Shown here: piece after piece, positions 17,109-25,735 of the stretch
Numbering within the stretch: position 1 is the first letter of the stretch
How the letters are laid out: every line of letters starts with the position of its first letter
Assembly (NCBI RefSeq): GCF_026341815.1
Contig: NZ_JAPENX010000002.1
Coordinates: 620,001-684,000 of the forward strand
Direction of reading: 5' to 3'
DNA: 64,000 nucleotides
Source: Streptomyces sp. NBC_00572
GTDB lineage: Bacteria; Actinomycetota; Actinomycetes; Streptomycetales; Streptomycetaceae
The notes under the pieces: generated by a model
What the model was told of the DNA's origin: nothing
The model's input: only the letters and a program-made list of their open reading frames with translations
Database searches by the model: none
Made by a program: the position numbers and the translations under genes

Positions 17109-17870
17109 ATGGCCGAGCCCGAATCCGAGGCGACGGCAGACGCGCCGCTCTATCTCCGGGTCGCCGCCGCGCTGCGCGAGGACCTCGCCCACCGCCGCAT
17201 CTCCCCCGGCAGCAGACTCCCTTCGGAACGATCCCTGTCCCAGCGCTACCACGTCAACCGGCAGACGGTACGCAGCGCCCTCCAACTCCTGCGGGACGAG
17301 AGGCTCGTGGTCACCGACCGACGCGGCACCTTCGCCGCCGCCGGATCCGCGGACGCCGGCGAGCCGGTCGTCCCGGCCCTGACCGCCGGCCGGCCGACCT
17401 TCCCCGGCGGCCCCCGCGCGGCAGAGGCGCTGGTACGGGCCACGCTCACCTGGGAACCCGCGCCCACTCCGCTGGCACCGCGGCTCCTGCTCACCCCGGG
17501 CGAGCCCACGCTCGTACACCGGCACGTGGTGCACGGCCCGCAGGGAGCGGCACTCCAGCGGGCGGTGTCGTGGTTCTCCCGGCCGGCGCTCGCCGAGATC
17601 CCCCAACTGGCCCGCTACCGGCGGGTCCGGGACCGGCGTCAACAGCCCGACCTGCGGCTGCTCTACCACTGGATGCACCAGGCGGGGCTGCGCATCACCC
17701 ACCGGGAGTCGGTCGGCGTTCCGCCGGGTCCGACCACGACGACGGCCGGCGGCGCGGCCCGGCTGATCGTCCACCGGGTGGTGAGCGATCAGCACGGGCA
17801 CGCCCTGGAGATCACGGACATCGACTTCTCGGCCCAGTCGGCGGCCTGGACGTACGAGTTCAGCGCCTGA
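17109..17870 (+). CDS. GntR-family (HutC-type) transcriptional regulator
   Basis: A 253-residue regulator with an N-terminal GntR winged helix (residues ~12-75: LYLRVAAALREDLAHRRISP, LPSERSLSQRYHVNRQTVRS, LVVTDRRGTF) and a C-terminal UTRA-like ligand domain with paired ERGTPL-like features (VHRHVVHGPQGAALQRAVSW, IVHRVVSDQHGHALEITDID). The ATG at 17109 is preferred, with GAGAGG about 8 nt upstream. A dre-like dyad lies in its promoter. A 13-bp-stem terminator follows immediately, so it is monocistronic. The effector is unknown. Confidence 0.88.
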   Translation: MAEPESEATADAPLYLRVAAALREDLAHRRISPGSRLPSERSLSQRYHVNRQTVRSALQLLRDERLVVTDRRGTFAAAGSADAGEPVVPALTAGRPTFPGGPRAAEALVRATLTWEPAPTPLAPRLLLTPGEPTLVHRHVVHGPQGAALQRAVSWFSRPALAEIPQLARYRRVRDRRQQPDLRLLYHWMHQAGLRITHRESVGVPPGPTTTTAGGAARLIVHRVVSDQHGHALEITDIDFSAQSAAWTYEFSA

Positions 17871-17877
17871 CAGTGGG

Positions 17878-17910
17878 CCGGCTCCTGTCCGGCACGGGGA
17901 CAGGAGCCGG
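17878..17910 (+). terminator. Strong hairpin after the GntR gene
   Basis: CCGGCTCCTGTCC (17878-17890) pairs perfectly with GGACAGGAGCCGG (17898-17910) around a 7-nt loop, starting 7 nt after the GntR stop. There is no U-tract, which is usual in Streptomyces. The hairpin may serve both this gene and the convergent permease transcript arriving from the right. Confidence 0.75.
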
Positions 17911-17920
17911 CCTCACCGAC

Positions 17921-17983
17921 TCGTCGGGCTCGTCGGGCTCGTCGGGCTCGTCGGGCTCGTCGGGCTCGTCGGGCTCGTCGGGA
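17921..17983. repeat. 9-bp tandem repeat (TCGTCGGGC)x7
   Basis: Seven head-to-tail copies of TCGTCGGGC, the last ending GGA. They lie in the 130-bp convergent gap between the GntR terminator hairpin and the permease stop codon. Because the unit is a multiple of three, it looks like a coding-type minisatellite (Ser-Ser-Gly on the plus strand; Asp-Glu-Pro-like on the minus strand), but no gene extends across it. Confidence 0.9.
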
Positions 17984-18000
17984 TTCTCCGGTAGCTCCGG

Positions 18001-19539
18001 TCAGACGATGCCCTCCGCGATCTCCGCCTCCTCGCGGGCGTTGCCGTACGCCGTCGGCGTGCCGTACGAGCGGCGGGCGACGTACCACCAGACGCTGGCC
18101 AGGACGAGCACGACTGCCAGCGCGATCACGGCGTAGTTCATGGTGTCGACGGTCACCGGGGACTTCTGCGGCAGGCAGAACAGCACGGTCACGATCGCCA
18201 CCCAGACGACCGCGGTCCAGCCGATCGGCTTGCTCCAGCGGCCCAGGCTCCACGGGCCGGGGGTGAAGCGGTTCCCGGCGCGCAGGCGCAGATAGATCGG
18301 GATGGCGTAGGCGGGCGTGATGCCGATGACGTTGATCGCGGTGACGGCGCCGTAGGCGGTGGCGGAGTACAGCGAGGGAAGGGCAAGCACCGCGGCCACG
18401 ACCACCGCGAGCCAGACGGCCGGGACCGGTGTCTGGGTGCGGCCGCTGACCTTGCGCCAGATCGCCGAGCCCGGCAGGGCGTTGTCACGGCTGAAGGCGA
18501 AGACCATGCGGCTGGCGGCGGCCACCTCGGCGTTGCCGCAGAACAGCTGGGCGACGATGACCACGAGGAGCAGGGCGGTGGCGCCGCCTGTGCCGAGCGC
18601 GTCCAGGAAGATCTGGGCGGGCGGGACGCCGGTGGCGCTGTTCTGCGTGGCGGTGTAGTCCTGGATGGCGAAGCTCAGCCCGGCGAGCAGGGCGAATCCG
18701 GCGAGCCAGGAGACCCAGATGGCCCGGACGATGCCCTTGGAGGCGGCGACGGAGGCGTTCGAGGTCTCCTCGGAGAGGTGGGCCGAGGCGTCGTAGCCGG
18801 AGAAGGTGTACTGGGCGAGGAGCAGGCCGATCGCGGCGACGTAGAAGGGGTTGGCCCACCCGGTGTCGTTGACGAACTCGGTGAACACGAAGTCGACGGA
18901 CTGGTGCCGGTCGGGGACGAACGCGAGGGCTCCGACGATGATCGCCACGCCGGCCAGGTGCCACCAGACGCTGATCGAGTTGAGGACGCTGACCAGGCGG
19001 ACGCCGAAGAGGTTCAGGACGGCGTGGAGCAGCAGGATCGCGAGGAAGATCAGGAAGGTGGAGCCGGCGGTGGGTTCGAAGCCCCACTGGAGGTTGAGGA
19101 AGGCGCCGGTGAAGAGCGCGGCGCCGTAGTCGATGCCCGCGATGGCGCCGAGCAGACCGAGCAGATTCAGCCAGCCGGTGTACCAGCCCCAGCGTCGCCC
19201 GCCGAGCCGGTCCGCCATGTAGTAGAGCGCGCCGGAGGTCGGATAGGCGCTCGTGACCTCGGCGAGCGCGAGGCCCACGCACAGCACGAAGAGGCCGACA
19301 CCGACCCAGCCCCACAGCATGACGGCGGGGCCGCCGGTACCCATGCCGAAGCCGTACAGGGTCATGCATCCGGAGAGGACGGAGATGACCGAGAAACTGA
19401 TCGCGAAGTTGCCGAAGCCTCCCATCCGGCGGGCGAGGACGGGCTGGTAGCCGAGTTCTCTCAGCCGCGCCTCCTCGTCCTGGGCCGGGGGTGGCGTGCG
19501 TATCGCGTCGGTGGGGTCGGGGGCGGTGCGGGACGACAT
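18001..19539 (-). CDS. APC-superfamily amino acid/polyamine permease
   Basis: A 512-residue permease with about twelve hydrophobic segments. The N-terminal LGYQPVLARRMGGFGNFAIS followed by FSVISVLSGCMTLYGFGMG, then EVTSAYPTSGALYYMADRLG and GYDASAHLSEETSNA, are typical of the GABA/choline/amino-acid BAT1-like APC group. The ATG at 19539 has GGAGGAA 5 nt upstream. It lies about 100 bp downstream of a hypothetical gene on the same strand, and the two may form one transcript from the promoter region shared with the polyol operon. The substrate cannot be read from sequence. Confidence 0.88.
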   Translation of the reverse strand: MSSRTAPDPTDAIRTPPPAQDEEARLRELGYQPVLARRMGGFGNFAISFSVISVLSGCMTLYGFGMGTGGPAVMLWGWVGVGLFVLCVGLALAEVTSAYPTSGALYYMADRLGGRRWGWYTGWLNLLGLLGAIAGIDYGAALFTGAFLNLQWGFEPTAGSTFLIFLAILLLHAVLNLFGVRLVSVLNSISVWWHLAGVAIIVGALAFVPDRHQSVDFVFTEFVNDTGWANPFYVAAIGLLLAQYTFSGYDASAHLSEETSNASVAASKGIVRAIWVSWLAGFALLAGLSFAIQDYTATQNSATGVPPAQIFLDALGTGGATALLLVVIVAQLFCGNAEVAAASRMVFAFSRDNALPGSAIWRKVSGRTQTPVPAVWLAVVVAAVLALPSLYSATAYGAVTAINVIGITPAYAIPIYLRLRAGNRFTPGPWSLGRWSKPIGWTAVVWVAIVTVLFCLPQKSPVTVDTMNYAVIALAVVLVLASVWWYVARRSYGTPTAYGNAREEAEIAEGIV

Positions 19540-19640
19540 GGATTCCTCCGGGGACGGGGGGCGAGCGGGTTCGGGGGGGGGAATGAACGGTGGGAGAAAT
19601 GAATCGAGTGGGGGCAGCGAGGGGGACGTACGAGGGAGCT

Positions 19641-20615
19641 TCAGCCGCTGAGACAGCGGGCGCGGGCGCGCAGGAAGACCTCTTCGGCGAGCACGCGGTC
19701 GTCCGGGTGAGGGGTCCGGTACGCCCAGGGAAGGGTCGTGTAGTAGGGGCCGAGCGACTCGAAGACCCGGGCCGCGTCGGTGAAGCGGAGGGCCCCGAAG
19801 AGGGCGTGCGCCAAGTGGTTGAGGTCGAGCAGGGAGGCCTCGTCGGTGGCACAGAAGAGGAACCACGTGTCGAGGGCGCGCTGGGCTTCGCGTACGGCGT
19901 CCTCGGCGACCCAGTGCAGGTCGAGGGCCCGTTCGTGGCCGCGCTCGCGCCGGTAGCGCTCGACGCGCACGTACAGCGGGAGGACGTGCAGGGCGGAGCC
20001 GACGGGAGCCGAGGAGGCGGCCCAGTGCGAGTAGTTGACGGCCTCGGAGAGCGGTCCGGGGCGCCGGGCGTACACGAACTGGAGCATGCGGTGGTGCGCC
20101 TCGCGGTTGTACGGGTCGCGCTTCTCGGCCTCGGCGAGCAGGCCCCAAGGGCCGGGTGGCAGCATGGGGGCCGGCGGGGACAGCCGGTGTTCCTCCATGC
20201 GCTGGCGGCCGTCGAGGGCGGCGAGGGCGATCAGGCCGACCCAGGGCACGGGGTCGTCGGGGGCCAGGTCGGCGGCCTCCCGGCAGGCGCTCCAGGCCTC
20301 CTGCCAGAGTTCCCGGGTACGGGCGTGGCCGGCGCGGTGGGCGCGTACGGCCCGCTCGACGGTGACGCGGCTGTGCATCACGGTGGCGGCGAGGCTTCCG
20401 GGCTGTTCGGTCCGCCACATGTGGACGACGTCGGTGCCCGCGGCGACGGCGGCGAGGACCTGGGTGCGGCGGGTCCAGCCGTCCCAGCCCTCCGTCTCGT
20501 CGAGGAGCCGGGCCATCGCCACCCAGCGGCCGGTGCGTAAGTCCTGGACGGCGTTGCGCAGGGCGTGGTCGTGGCCCGCGGGGTGGTAGACGGGTCTGAA
20601 GCCGTGTCCGGCCAT
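19641..20615 (-). CDS. Hypothetical protein with a TTA codon, TPR-like helices
   Basis: A 324-residue, mostly alpha-helical soluble protein with repeated Ala/Trp/Arg-rich helices (RTRELWQEAWSACREAADLA, EDAVREAQRALDTWFLF, HALFGALRFTDAARVFESLG) that resemble TPR-type repeats. No catalytic motif is seen. Codon 26 (20538-20540) is TTA, the rare leucine codon read only by the bldA tRNA in Streptomyces, which implies developmental or late-phase translation control. It is upstream of and co-oriented with the APC permease and diverges from the FGGY kinase operon, whose last gene also has a TTA. Function unknown. Confidence 0.75.
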   Translation of the reverse strand: MAGHGFRPVYHPAGHDHALRNAVQDLRTGRWVAMARLLDETEGWDGWTRRTQVLAAVAAGTDVVHMWRTEQPGSLAATVMHSRVTVERAVRAHRAGHARTRELWQEAWSACREAADLAPDDPVPWVGLIALAALDGRQRMEEHRLSPPAPMLPPGPWGLLAEAEKRDPYNREAHHRMLQFVYARRPGPLSEAVNYSHWAASSAPVGSALHVLPLYVRVERYRRERGHERALDLHWVAEDAVREAQRALDTWFLFCATDEASLLDLNHLAHALFGALRFTDAARVFESLGPYYTTLPWAYRTPHPDDRVLAEEVFLRARARCLSG

Positions 20616-20751
20616 CAGGGGGTGGGGCGTGGTGTGGATGACATGGGTCCTCGGTGGATGGAGGGGGTGGTCAGTCCCCCGGCGGGCGTCCCGGCCGTTG
20701 ATCGGCGATCACTATAGAGGGCTCTGGACCCGACCGGTCCACTTTCTCTTG

Positions 20752-20795
20752 TGACAGTAATTATCAAGCCAACGACTGAATTTGACTTACTGTCA
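20752..20795. promoter_or_regulatory. Inverted repeat TGACAGTAA-N26-TTACTGTCA in a divergent promoter region
   Basis: TGACAGTAA (20752-20760) and its exact complement TTACTGTCA (20787-20795) lie in the 300-bp region between the divergently transcribed hypothetical/permease pair and the FGGY kinase operon. The repeat centres are about 35 bp apart, roughly three to three and a half helical turns. The stretch is locally AT-richer than its surroundings. A TATAGT possible -10 for the minus strand is at about 20711-20718. Nothing else is recognised in 20616-20917. Confidence 0.55.
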
Positions 20796-20917
20796 GGTAC
20801 CTCCATCGGACCTGACGTGATCATCCGCGGAGGCTTGACGAAGGGCCGCCGCGACGGCACCCTGGCCCTTTTCGGTGACCGGACGATCACCGAACGTCCA
20901 CCGGACAGGAGCGCACG

Positions 20918-22456
20918 ATGACGGGCGGCCCGGTACTCGCCGTCGACCAGGGCACCTCGGGCACCAAAGCCCTCGTCCTCTGCCCCGAACGCGGAGTCGT
21001 CGGCAGCGGTACGGCCCCGGTCCGGCCCCGCTATCTGCCGGGCGGACTGGTCGAGGTCGACCCTCGTGAGCTGTACGACTCCGTGGTCGCCGCCGGGCGC
21101 GCGGCACTCGCCGAGGCCGGCACGCCGGTCGTCGCCGTGGGCCTCGCCAACCAGGGGGAGACCGTCCTCGCCTGGGACCCCGCCACCGGCGAGCCGCTCA
21201 CCGACGCCCTGGTCTGGCAGGACCGCCGATCGGCCCCCCTCTGCTCCGAACTCGACGCCCACGCCGAGCAGTTGAGGCAACTCACCGGGCTTCCCCTCGA
21301 CCCCTACTTCGCCGCGCCGAAGATGGCCTGGATCCGCCGCCACGCCACCGGCGCCGGTGTCGTCACCACCAGCGACGCCTGGCTCGTGCACCGGCTCACC
21401 GGTGCCTTCGTCACCGACGCGGCGACCGCCGGACGCACCGGACTCCTCGACCTCGACACGGTCGCCTGGTCGGAGACCGCCCTCGACCTGTACGGCCTGG
21501 GCGGCGAACGGCTCCCCCGGGTCGTGGACTGCGACACCCCCGTCGGCACCACCACGGCCTTCGGCCCGCCGCTTCCGCTCACCGGCCTCCTCGTGGACCA
21601 ACAGGCCGCGCTGCTCACCCAGAGCGCCGACGACCCGGCCGCCGCCAAGTGCACGTACGGCACCGGGGCCTTCCTCCTCGCGCAGACCGGCGCCGAACCC
21701 CGGCGCGCCTCCTCGGGCCTGGTCAGCTGTGTCGCCTGGCGGCTCGGCGGGCAGGTCGCCCACTGTCTGGACGGCCAGGTGTACACCGTCGCCTCGGCCG
21801 TGCGCTGGCTCACCGACCTCGGCGTCATCGGCGGCGCGGAGGAGATCGACCCGGTGGGCGGCGGGGTCCCGGACACCGGCGGGGTCACCTTCGTACCCGC
21901 GCTCGCGGGGCTCGCCGCGCCCTGGTGGCGGGGAGACGTCCGCGGCTCGCTCACCGGCCTCGGCCTCGACACCACGCCGGGCCACCTGGTCCGCGCCCTG
22001 TGCGAGGGCATCGCCGCGCAGGTCGTCGAGCTCGCCGCGGCCGTCGCGTCGGACCGGGGCGCACCGCTGACCTCCCTGCGTGCCGACGGCGGGCTCACGC
22101 GGTCCGCTCTGCTCATGCAGACCCAGGCGGATCTACTCCAACTCCCGGTCGAGGTGTCCTCGTTGCCCGACGCCACCGCGCTCGGGGTGGGCGCGGTCGC
22201 CCGGCTCGGACATGACCCCGGCCTCACGCTCCGCGAGGCGGTACCGGAGTGGAAGCCGTCGGCCGTCTACGAGCCCCGCATCTCGGGCGACGAGGCGGGC
22301 GAGCGCCTGGCGCGGTTCCGTGGCGAGGTGTCGGCCCTGGTGGAGCGGGCGGGCGGCCACGGTGGCGGCTTCGGCACGGAGACCGGCTCCCCCTCCGGAT
22401 CCGCGACCGGCTCTCCCTCCGGGTCCCGGTCCGGCTCCGGGTCCGGCTCCACGTGA
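20918..22456 (+). CDS. FGGY-family carbohydrate (glycerol-like) kinase
   Basis: A 512-residue sugar/polyol kinase. The N-terminal phosphate-binding segment is VLAVDQGTSGTKALVL. VGLANQGETVLAWDPATGEP and LVWQDRR match glycerol-kinase-like FGGY enzymes. CTYGTGAFLLAQTG is the phosphate-2 loop, and LTSLRADGGLTRSALLMQ with DATALGVGAVA are the adenosine and C-terminal FGGY-signature regions. ATG 20918 has AGGAG 6 nt upstream. A ~35-residue Gly/Ser/Thr tail (GSPSGSATGSPSG...) is an unusual low-complexity end. The stop overlaps the next GTG. With the two flavoenzymes behind it, a glycerol-type or other polyol pathway (kinase then polyol-phosphate dehydrogenase) is likely. Confidence 0.87.
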   Translation: MTGGPVLAVDQGTSGTKALVLCPERGVVGSGTAPVRPRYLPGGLVEVDPRELYDSVVAAGRAALAEAGTPVVAVGLANQGETVLAWDPATGEPLTDALVWQDRRSAPLCSELDAHAEQLRQLTGLPLDPYFAAPKMAWIRRHATGAGVVTTSDAWLVHRLTGAFVTDAATAGRTGLLDLDTVAWSETALDLYGLGGERLPRVVDCDTPVGTTTAFGPPLPLTGLLVDQQAALLTQSADDPAAAKCTYGTGAFLLAQTGAEPRRASSGLVSCVAWRLGGQVAHCLDGQVYTVASAVRWLTDLGVIGGAEEIDPVGGGVPDTGGVTFVPALAGLAAPWWRGDVRGSLTGLGLDTTPGHLVRALCEGIAAQVVELAAAVASDRGAPLTSLRADGGLTRSALLMQTQADLLQLPVEVSSLPDATALGVGAVARLGHDPGLTLREAVPEWKPSAVYEPRISGDEAGERLARFRGEVSALVERAGGHGGGFGTETGSPSGSATGSPSGSRSGSGSGST

Positions 22457-23871
22457 CCGTCACCCGCACCGGGCCCCTCCCCGGGGACCCCGACGCGGTG
22501 TACGACGTCGTGGTCGTCGGTGCCGGGGTCGTCGGCTCGGCCATCGCCCGGGCACTGGCCCGCCACCCCCTGCGCGTCGCGCTCGTGGAGGCCGCGAACG
22601 ACGTCGGCGACGGTACGTCGAAGGCCAACACCGCCATCCTGCACACCGGTTTCGACGCCTTGCCCGGCACCCTGGAAGCGCGGCTCGTGCGCGAGGGGTA
22701 CCGGCTGCTGTCCTCGTACGCGCAGGAGACCGGCATTCCCGTGGAGCCGCTCGGCGCTCTCCTCGTCGCCTGGGACGAGGAGCAGCGCGCCGCCCTCCCC
22801 CGCCTCGCGGAGAAGGCCGAACGCAACGGACATCACACGACCCGACTGCTCACGGCCGCCGAACTACGAGTGCGAGAGCCGCACTTGGGACCCGGGTCTC
22901 TTGCCGCGCTCGAAGTTCCGGGCGAGTCGGTGATCTGCCCGTGGACGACCACCCTCGCGTACGCCACGCAGGCCGTCCGCTCCGGGGTCGAGCTGCATCT
23001 CAACTGCCGTGTGGAGAAGGTCCGTCCGGGAGATCCGTACCACCTTCTCGTCACGCGGCGCGGGGTGCTGCGGACCCGCCATCTCGTCAACGCGTGCGGA
23101 CTCCACGCCGATGCCTTCGACGCGCTGGTCGGCCGCGAGGACTTCACGGTCACTCCGCGCCGGGGCCAGCTGCTGGTCTTCGACAAGTTCGCCCGCGACC
23201 TGGTCCGGCACATCCTGCTCCCCGTACCGGGCCCGCTCGGCAAGGGCGTGCTCATCGCGCCGACCGTGTACGGGAACGTCATGCTCGGGCCCACCGCCGA
23301 GGACCTGGACGACAAGACCGCCACCGGCACGACGGCGGAAGGGCTCGCCGGGCTCCGCGAGCAGGGCGGCCGCATCCTCCCCGCACTGCTCGACGAGGAG
23401 GTCACGGCCGTCTACGCGGGTCTGCGGGCCGCCACCGGGCAGGAGGACTACCGCATCGCCGCGCACCCGGGTCTCCGGTACGTGACGGTCGGAGGGATCC
23501 GTTCCACCGGGCTCACCGCCTCCCTGGCCATCGCCGAGCACGTCCGCGGGCTGCTCGCCGACTGCGGGCTCGACCCGGGGCCCGAACGGCCGCTCGCCCG
23601 GCTCCGCATGCCGAACCTCGGCGAGGCCTTCCCCCGCCCGTACCGGGACTCCCGACTCATCGCCCGTGAGCCGGATTTCGGCTCGATCGTCTGTCACTGC
23701 GAGCGGGTCACCCGGGGCGAGATCCGGGCCGCGCTCACCTCGACGATCCCGCCGGGAGGCCTCGACGGGCTGCGCCGGCGCACGCGCGCGCGTGGCGGCC
23801 GCTGCCAGGGCCACTACTGCGGCGCGGAGGTACGGGCGTTGTTCGAGGAGTACGGGGAGGGGGCCCGGTGA
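22453..23871 (+). CDS. GlpA-like FAD dehydrogenase with BFD-type [2Fe-2S] domain
   Basis: A 472-residue flavoprotein resembling anaerobic glycerol-3-phosphate dehydrogenase subunit A and related polyol-phosphate dehydrogenases. DVVVVGAGVVGSAIARALAR binds FAD. SKANTAILHTGFDALPGTLE is the DAO-family block. The C-terminus carries VCHCERVTRGEI (about residue 415) and GGRCQGHYC (about 453-460), a four-cysteine BFD-like [2Fe-2S] site. GTG 22453 overlaps the kinase stop, so translation is coupled. Electrons probably pass to the quinone pool, perhaps through the next gene product. Its place after the FGGY kinase supports oxidation of the phosphorylated polyol. Confidence 0.85.
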   Translation: MTVTRTGPLPGDPDAVYDVVVVGAGVVGSAIARALARHPLRVALVEAANDVGDGTSKANTAILHTGFDALPGTLEARLVREGYRLLSSYAQETGIPVEPLGALLVAWDEEQRAALPRLAEKAERNGHHTTRLLTAAELRVREPHLGPGSLAALEVPGESVICPWTTTLAYATQAVRSGVELHLNCRVEKVRPGDPYHLLVTRRGVLRTRHLVNACGLHADAFDALVGREDFTVTPRRGQLLVFDKFARDLVRHILLPVPGPLGKGVLIAPTVYGNVMLGPTAEDLDDKTATGTTAEGLAGLREQGGRILPALLDEEVTAVYAGLRAATGQEDYRIAAHPGLRYVTVGGIRSTGLTASLAIAEHVRGLLADCGLDPGPERPLARLRMPNLGEAFPRPYRDSRLIAREPDFGSIVCHCERVTRGEIRAALTSTIPPGGLDGLRRRTRARGGRCQGHYCGAEVRALFEEYGEGAR

Positions 23872-25079
23872 GCCGCACGGTCGACGTGCTCGTGGTGGGC
23901 GCGGGGCCCGCCGGGCTCGCCGCGGCCGGCCGCCTCGCGGCGCTGGGCGCCGGGCGCGTCGAGGTCCTGGAGCGGGAGCCGGCCGCCGGCGGCATCCCAC
24001 GACACTGCGCCCGACCGGGATTCGGCGGGGACGCCCGGGGCCGCCCCCTCGACGGCCCGGCGTACGCACGCCGCTCGGTGCGGGCGGCGGTGCGGGCCGG
24101 GGCCACCGTCCGTACCGGCGTGTCGGCCACCGGCTGGGCGGGGCCGCTGACCCTCGACGTCACCGCACCGACCGGCCTCGAACGCATCCGGGCCCGCGCG
24201 GTCGTCCTGGCCAACGGTGCCCGCGAACGACCCCGCAGCGCACGGCTCGTCCCGGGATCACGACCCGCCGGGGTGCTGACCACGGGCGAGCTCCAGCGGC
24301 TGGTCCCACGGTTCGGGGCGCGCCCTGAGCACATCGGACGACGGGCCGTGGTCGTCGGTGGTGATCCCGTGGCCCGCAACGCCGTGCGCACGCTCCGCGC
24401 CGCCGGGGTGGAGGTGGTGGCCGTCGTCACCGAACGCCCGGCACGACGCGTGGCGTTCGGGTCCGTCCCGGTGCTCACGGGCGCGGTCGTGACGGAGCTC
24501 CTCGGACGGGGGCGACTGACCGGGGTCACGGTCCGGGGCGGGGACGGTCGTACGAACCGGCACACGCTGCGGTGCGACACCGTCGTCTTCACCGGGGACT
24601 GGATCCCGGACCACGAACTCGCCCGCGCCGGCGGGTTGCCGCTCGCTCCGGGCACCCGGGGCCCCGCGACGGACTGCGCCTTCCGCACCGCCGTACCCGG
24701 GGTCTTCGCGGTGGGCAACCTTCTGCGCGGGGTGGAGCCGGCGGTGGTGGCCGCCGCCGAGGGGCGGGCGGCGGCAGCGGCCGTACTCGATCTGCTCGCC
24801 GGTCACCCCTGGCCCGACGGTGGAGTGCCGGTGCGGGCGGCGGAGCCGCTGAGGTGGGTGACGCCCGGTCTCCTCGGTCCGGTGGCCGCTCCCCTGCTCT
24901 TACGGTCGGAGCGCCGGCTCGTGCGACCGGTCCTGACCGTCACCCAGGACGGCGCCCCGCTGCGTCGGGAGAGGGTGAGCGGCTCGCTCGTTCCTTGGCG
25001 TTCGGTGCGGCTGGGGCCGTCCTGGACGGAAGGGGTGGACCTCGCGGGCGGCCCGGTGGTGGTGGCCGCCGAGGAGTGA
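23868..25079 (+). CDS. FAD/NAD(P)-binding oxidoreductase (HcnB/GlpA-partner-like), TTA-containing
   Basis: A 403-residue pyridine-nucleotide-disulfide-type flavoprotein: VLVVGAGPAGLAAAGRLA for FAD, VVLANGARERPRSARLVPG, a second Rossmann segment RAVVVGGDPVARNAVRTL, and the third motif TAVPGVFAVGNLLRGVEPA. It lacks the redox CxxC of true disulfide reductases, like the HcnB/opine-oxidase alpha subunits that partner GlpA-like proteins. GTG 23868 overlaps the preceding stop. The codon at 24900-24902 is TTA (Leu345), so full-length translation should need the bldA tRNA. It is the last gene of the three-gene operon. The electron route with the BFD-bearing neighbour is inferred. Confidence 0.82.
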   Translation: MSRTVDVLVVGAGPAGLAAAGRLAALGAGRVEVLEREPAAGGIPRHCARPGFGGDARGRPLDGPAYARRSVRAAVRAGATVRTGVSATGWAGPLTLDVTAPTGLERIRARAVVLANGARERPRSARLVPGSRPAGVLTTGELQRLVPRFGARPEHIGRRAVVVGGDPVARNAVRTLRAAGVEVVAVVTERPARRVAFGSVPVLTGAVVTELLGRGRLTGVTVRGGDGRTNRHTLRCDTVVFTGDWIPDHELARAGGLPLAPGTRGPATDCAFRTAVPGVFAVGNLLRGVEPAVVAAAEGRAAAAAVLDLLAGHPWPDGGVPVRAAEPLRWVTPGLLGPVAAPLLLRSERRLVRPVLTVTQDGAPLRRERVSGSLVPWRSVRLGPSWTEGVDLAGGPVVVAAEE

Positions 25080-25173
25080 CGCGCGCGGCGGGGGCGTGCG
25101 GGCACGGCGTGTGCGACCGCGGTGACCGCGTGCGCGGCTGCGACTGCTCGGCCCTTCGGCCAGACTGACCCAC

Positions 25174-25650
25174 ATGTCGGACAAGCGCAGTGCGGGTCTT
25201 CTGGTCTTCCGCCGTACGACGGACGGTGGCGTCGAGGTTCTCATCGGTCATATGGGCGGGCCCTTCTGGGCGTCCCGCGAGGTGGCGGCCTGGTCGATCC
25301 CCAAGGGGGAGTACGAGCCGGACGAGGCACCGGAGGCGGCGGCGAGCCGCGAGTTCCTGGAGGAGCTGGGCCTTCCGGCCCCCGAGGGCGAGTGGTGGGG
25401 CCTCGGGGAGTCCCGGCAGCGCAACGGAAAGCTCGTCACCATCTGGGCCGTGGAGGGCACGCTCGACCCGGCCGAGGTCGTGCCGGGCACCTTCACCATG
25501 GAATGGCCGCCCCGGTCCGGGGTCCAGGGGGAGTTCCCGGAGATCGACCGGGTGGGCTGGTTCTCCCCGGAGGCGGCTGCTCCGCTGCTCGTGGAGGGTC
25601 AGCGGGTCTTCCTGGAACGGCTGGCGGAACGGCTCGACGGACAGACCTGA
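25174..25650 (+). CDS. Nudix hydrolase
   Basis: A 158-residue protein with a complete Nudix box, GEYEPDEAPEAAASREFLEE followed by LG (about residues 46-67), matching G-x5-E-x7-R-E-U-x-E-E-x-G. SAGLLVFRR at the N-terminus and VGWFSPEAA near the C-terminus are typical of the small DUF-like NUDIX proteins of actinomycetes that hydrolyse nucleoside diphosphate derivatives or related compounds. The context (between the polyol operon and unrelated genes) gives no hint of substrate. ATG 25174 is the first plausible start. Confidence 0.9.
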   Translation: MSDKRSAGLLVFRRTTDGGVEVLIGHMGGPFWASREVAAWSIPKGEYEPDEAPEAAASREFLEELGLPAPEGEWWGLGESRQRNGKLVTIWAVEGTLDPAEVVPGTFTMEWPPRSGVQGEFPEIDRVGWFSPEAAAPLLVEGQRVFLERLAERLDGQT

Positions 25651-25735
25651 GGACGCCCGACGCCCGCCCCGCAATCCCTCTGTCGCCCGTCGTGGTTCGT
25701 GAGCGAGAACGCGCGCCGTGTGACGGGGGAGCAGC

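Noticed and set aside
17921..17983. Possible CRISPR array
   Set aside because: A 9-bp pure tandem repeat with no spacers; a minisatellite.
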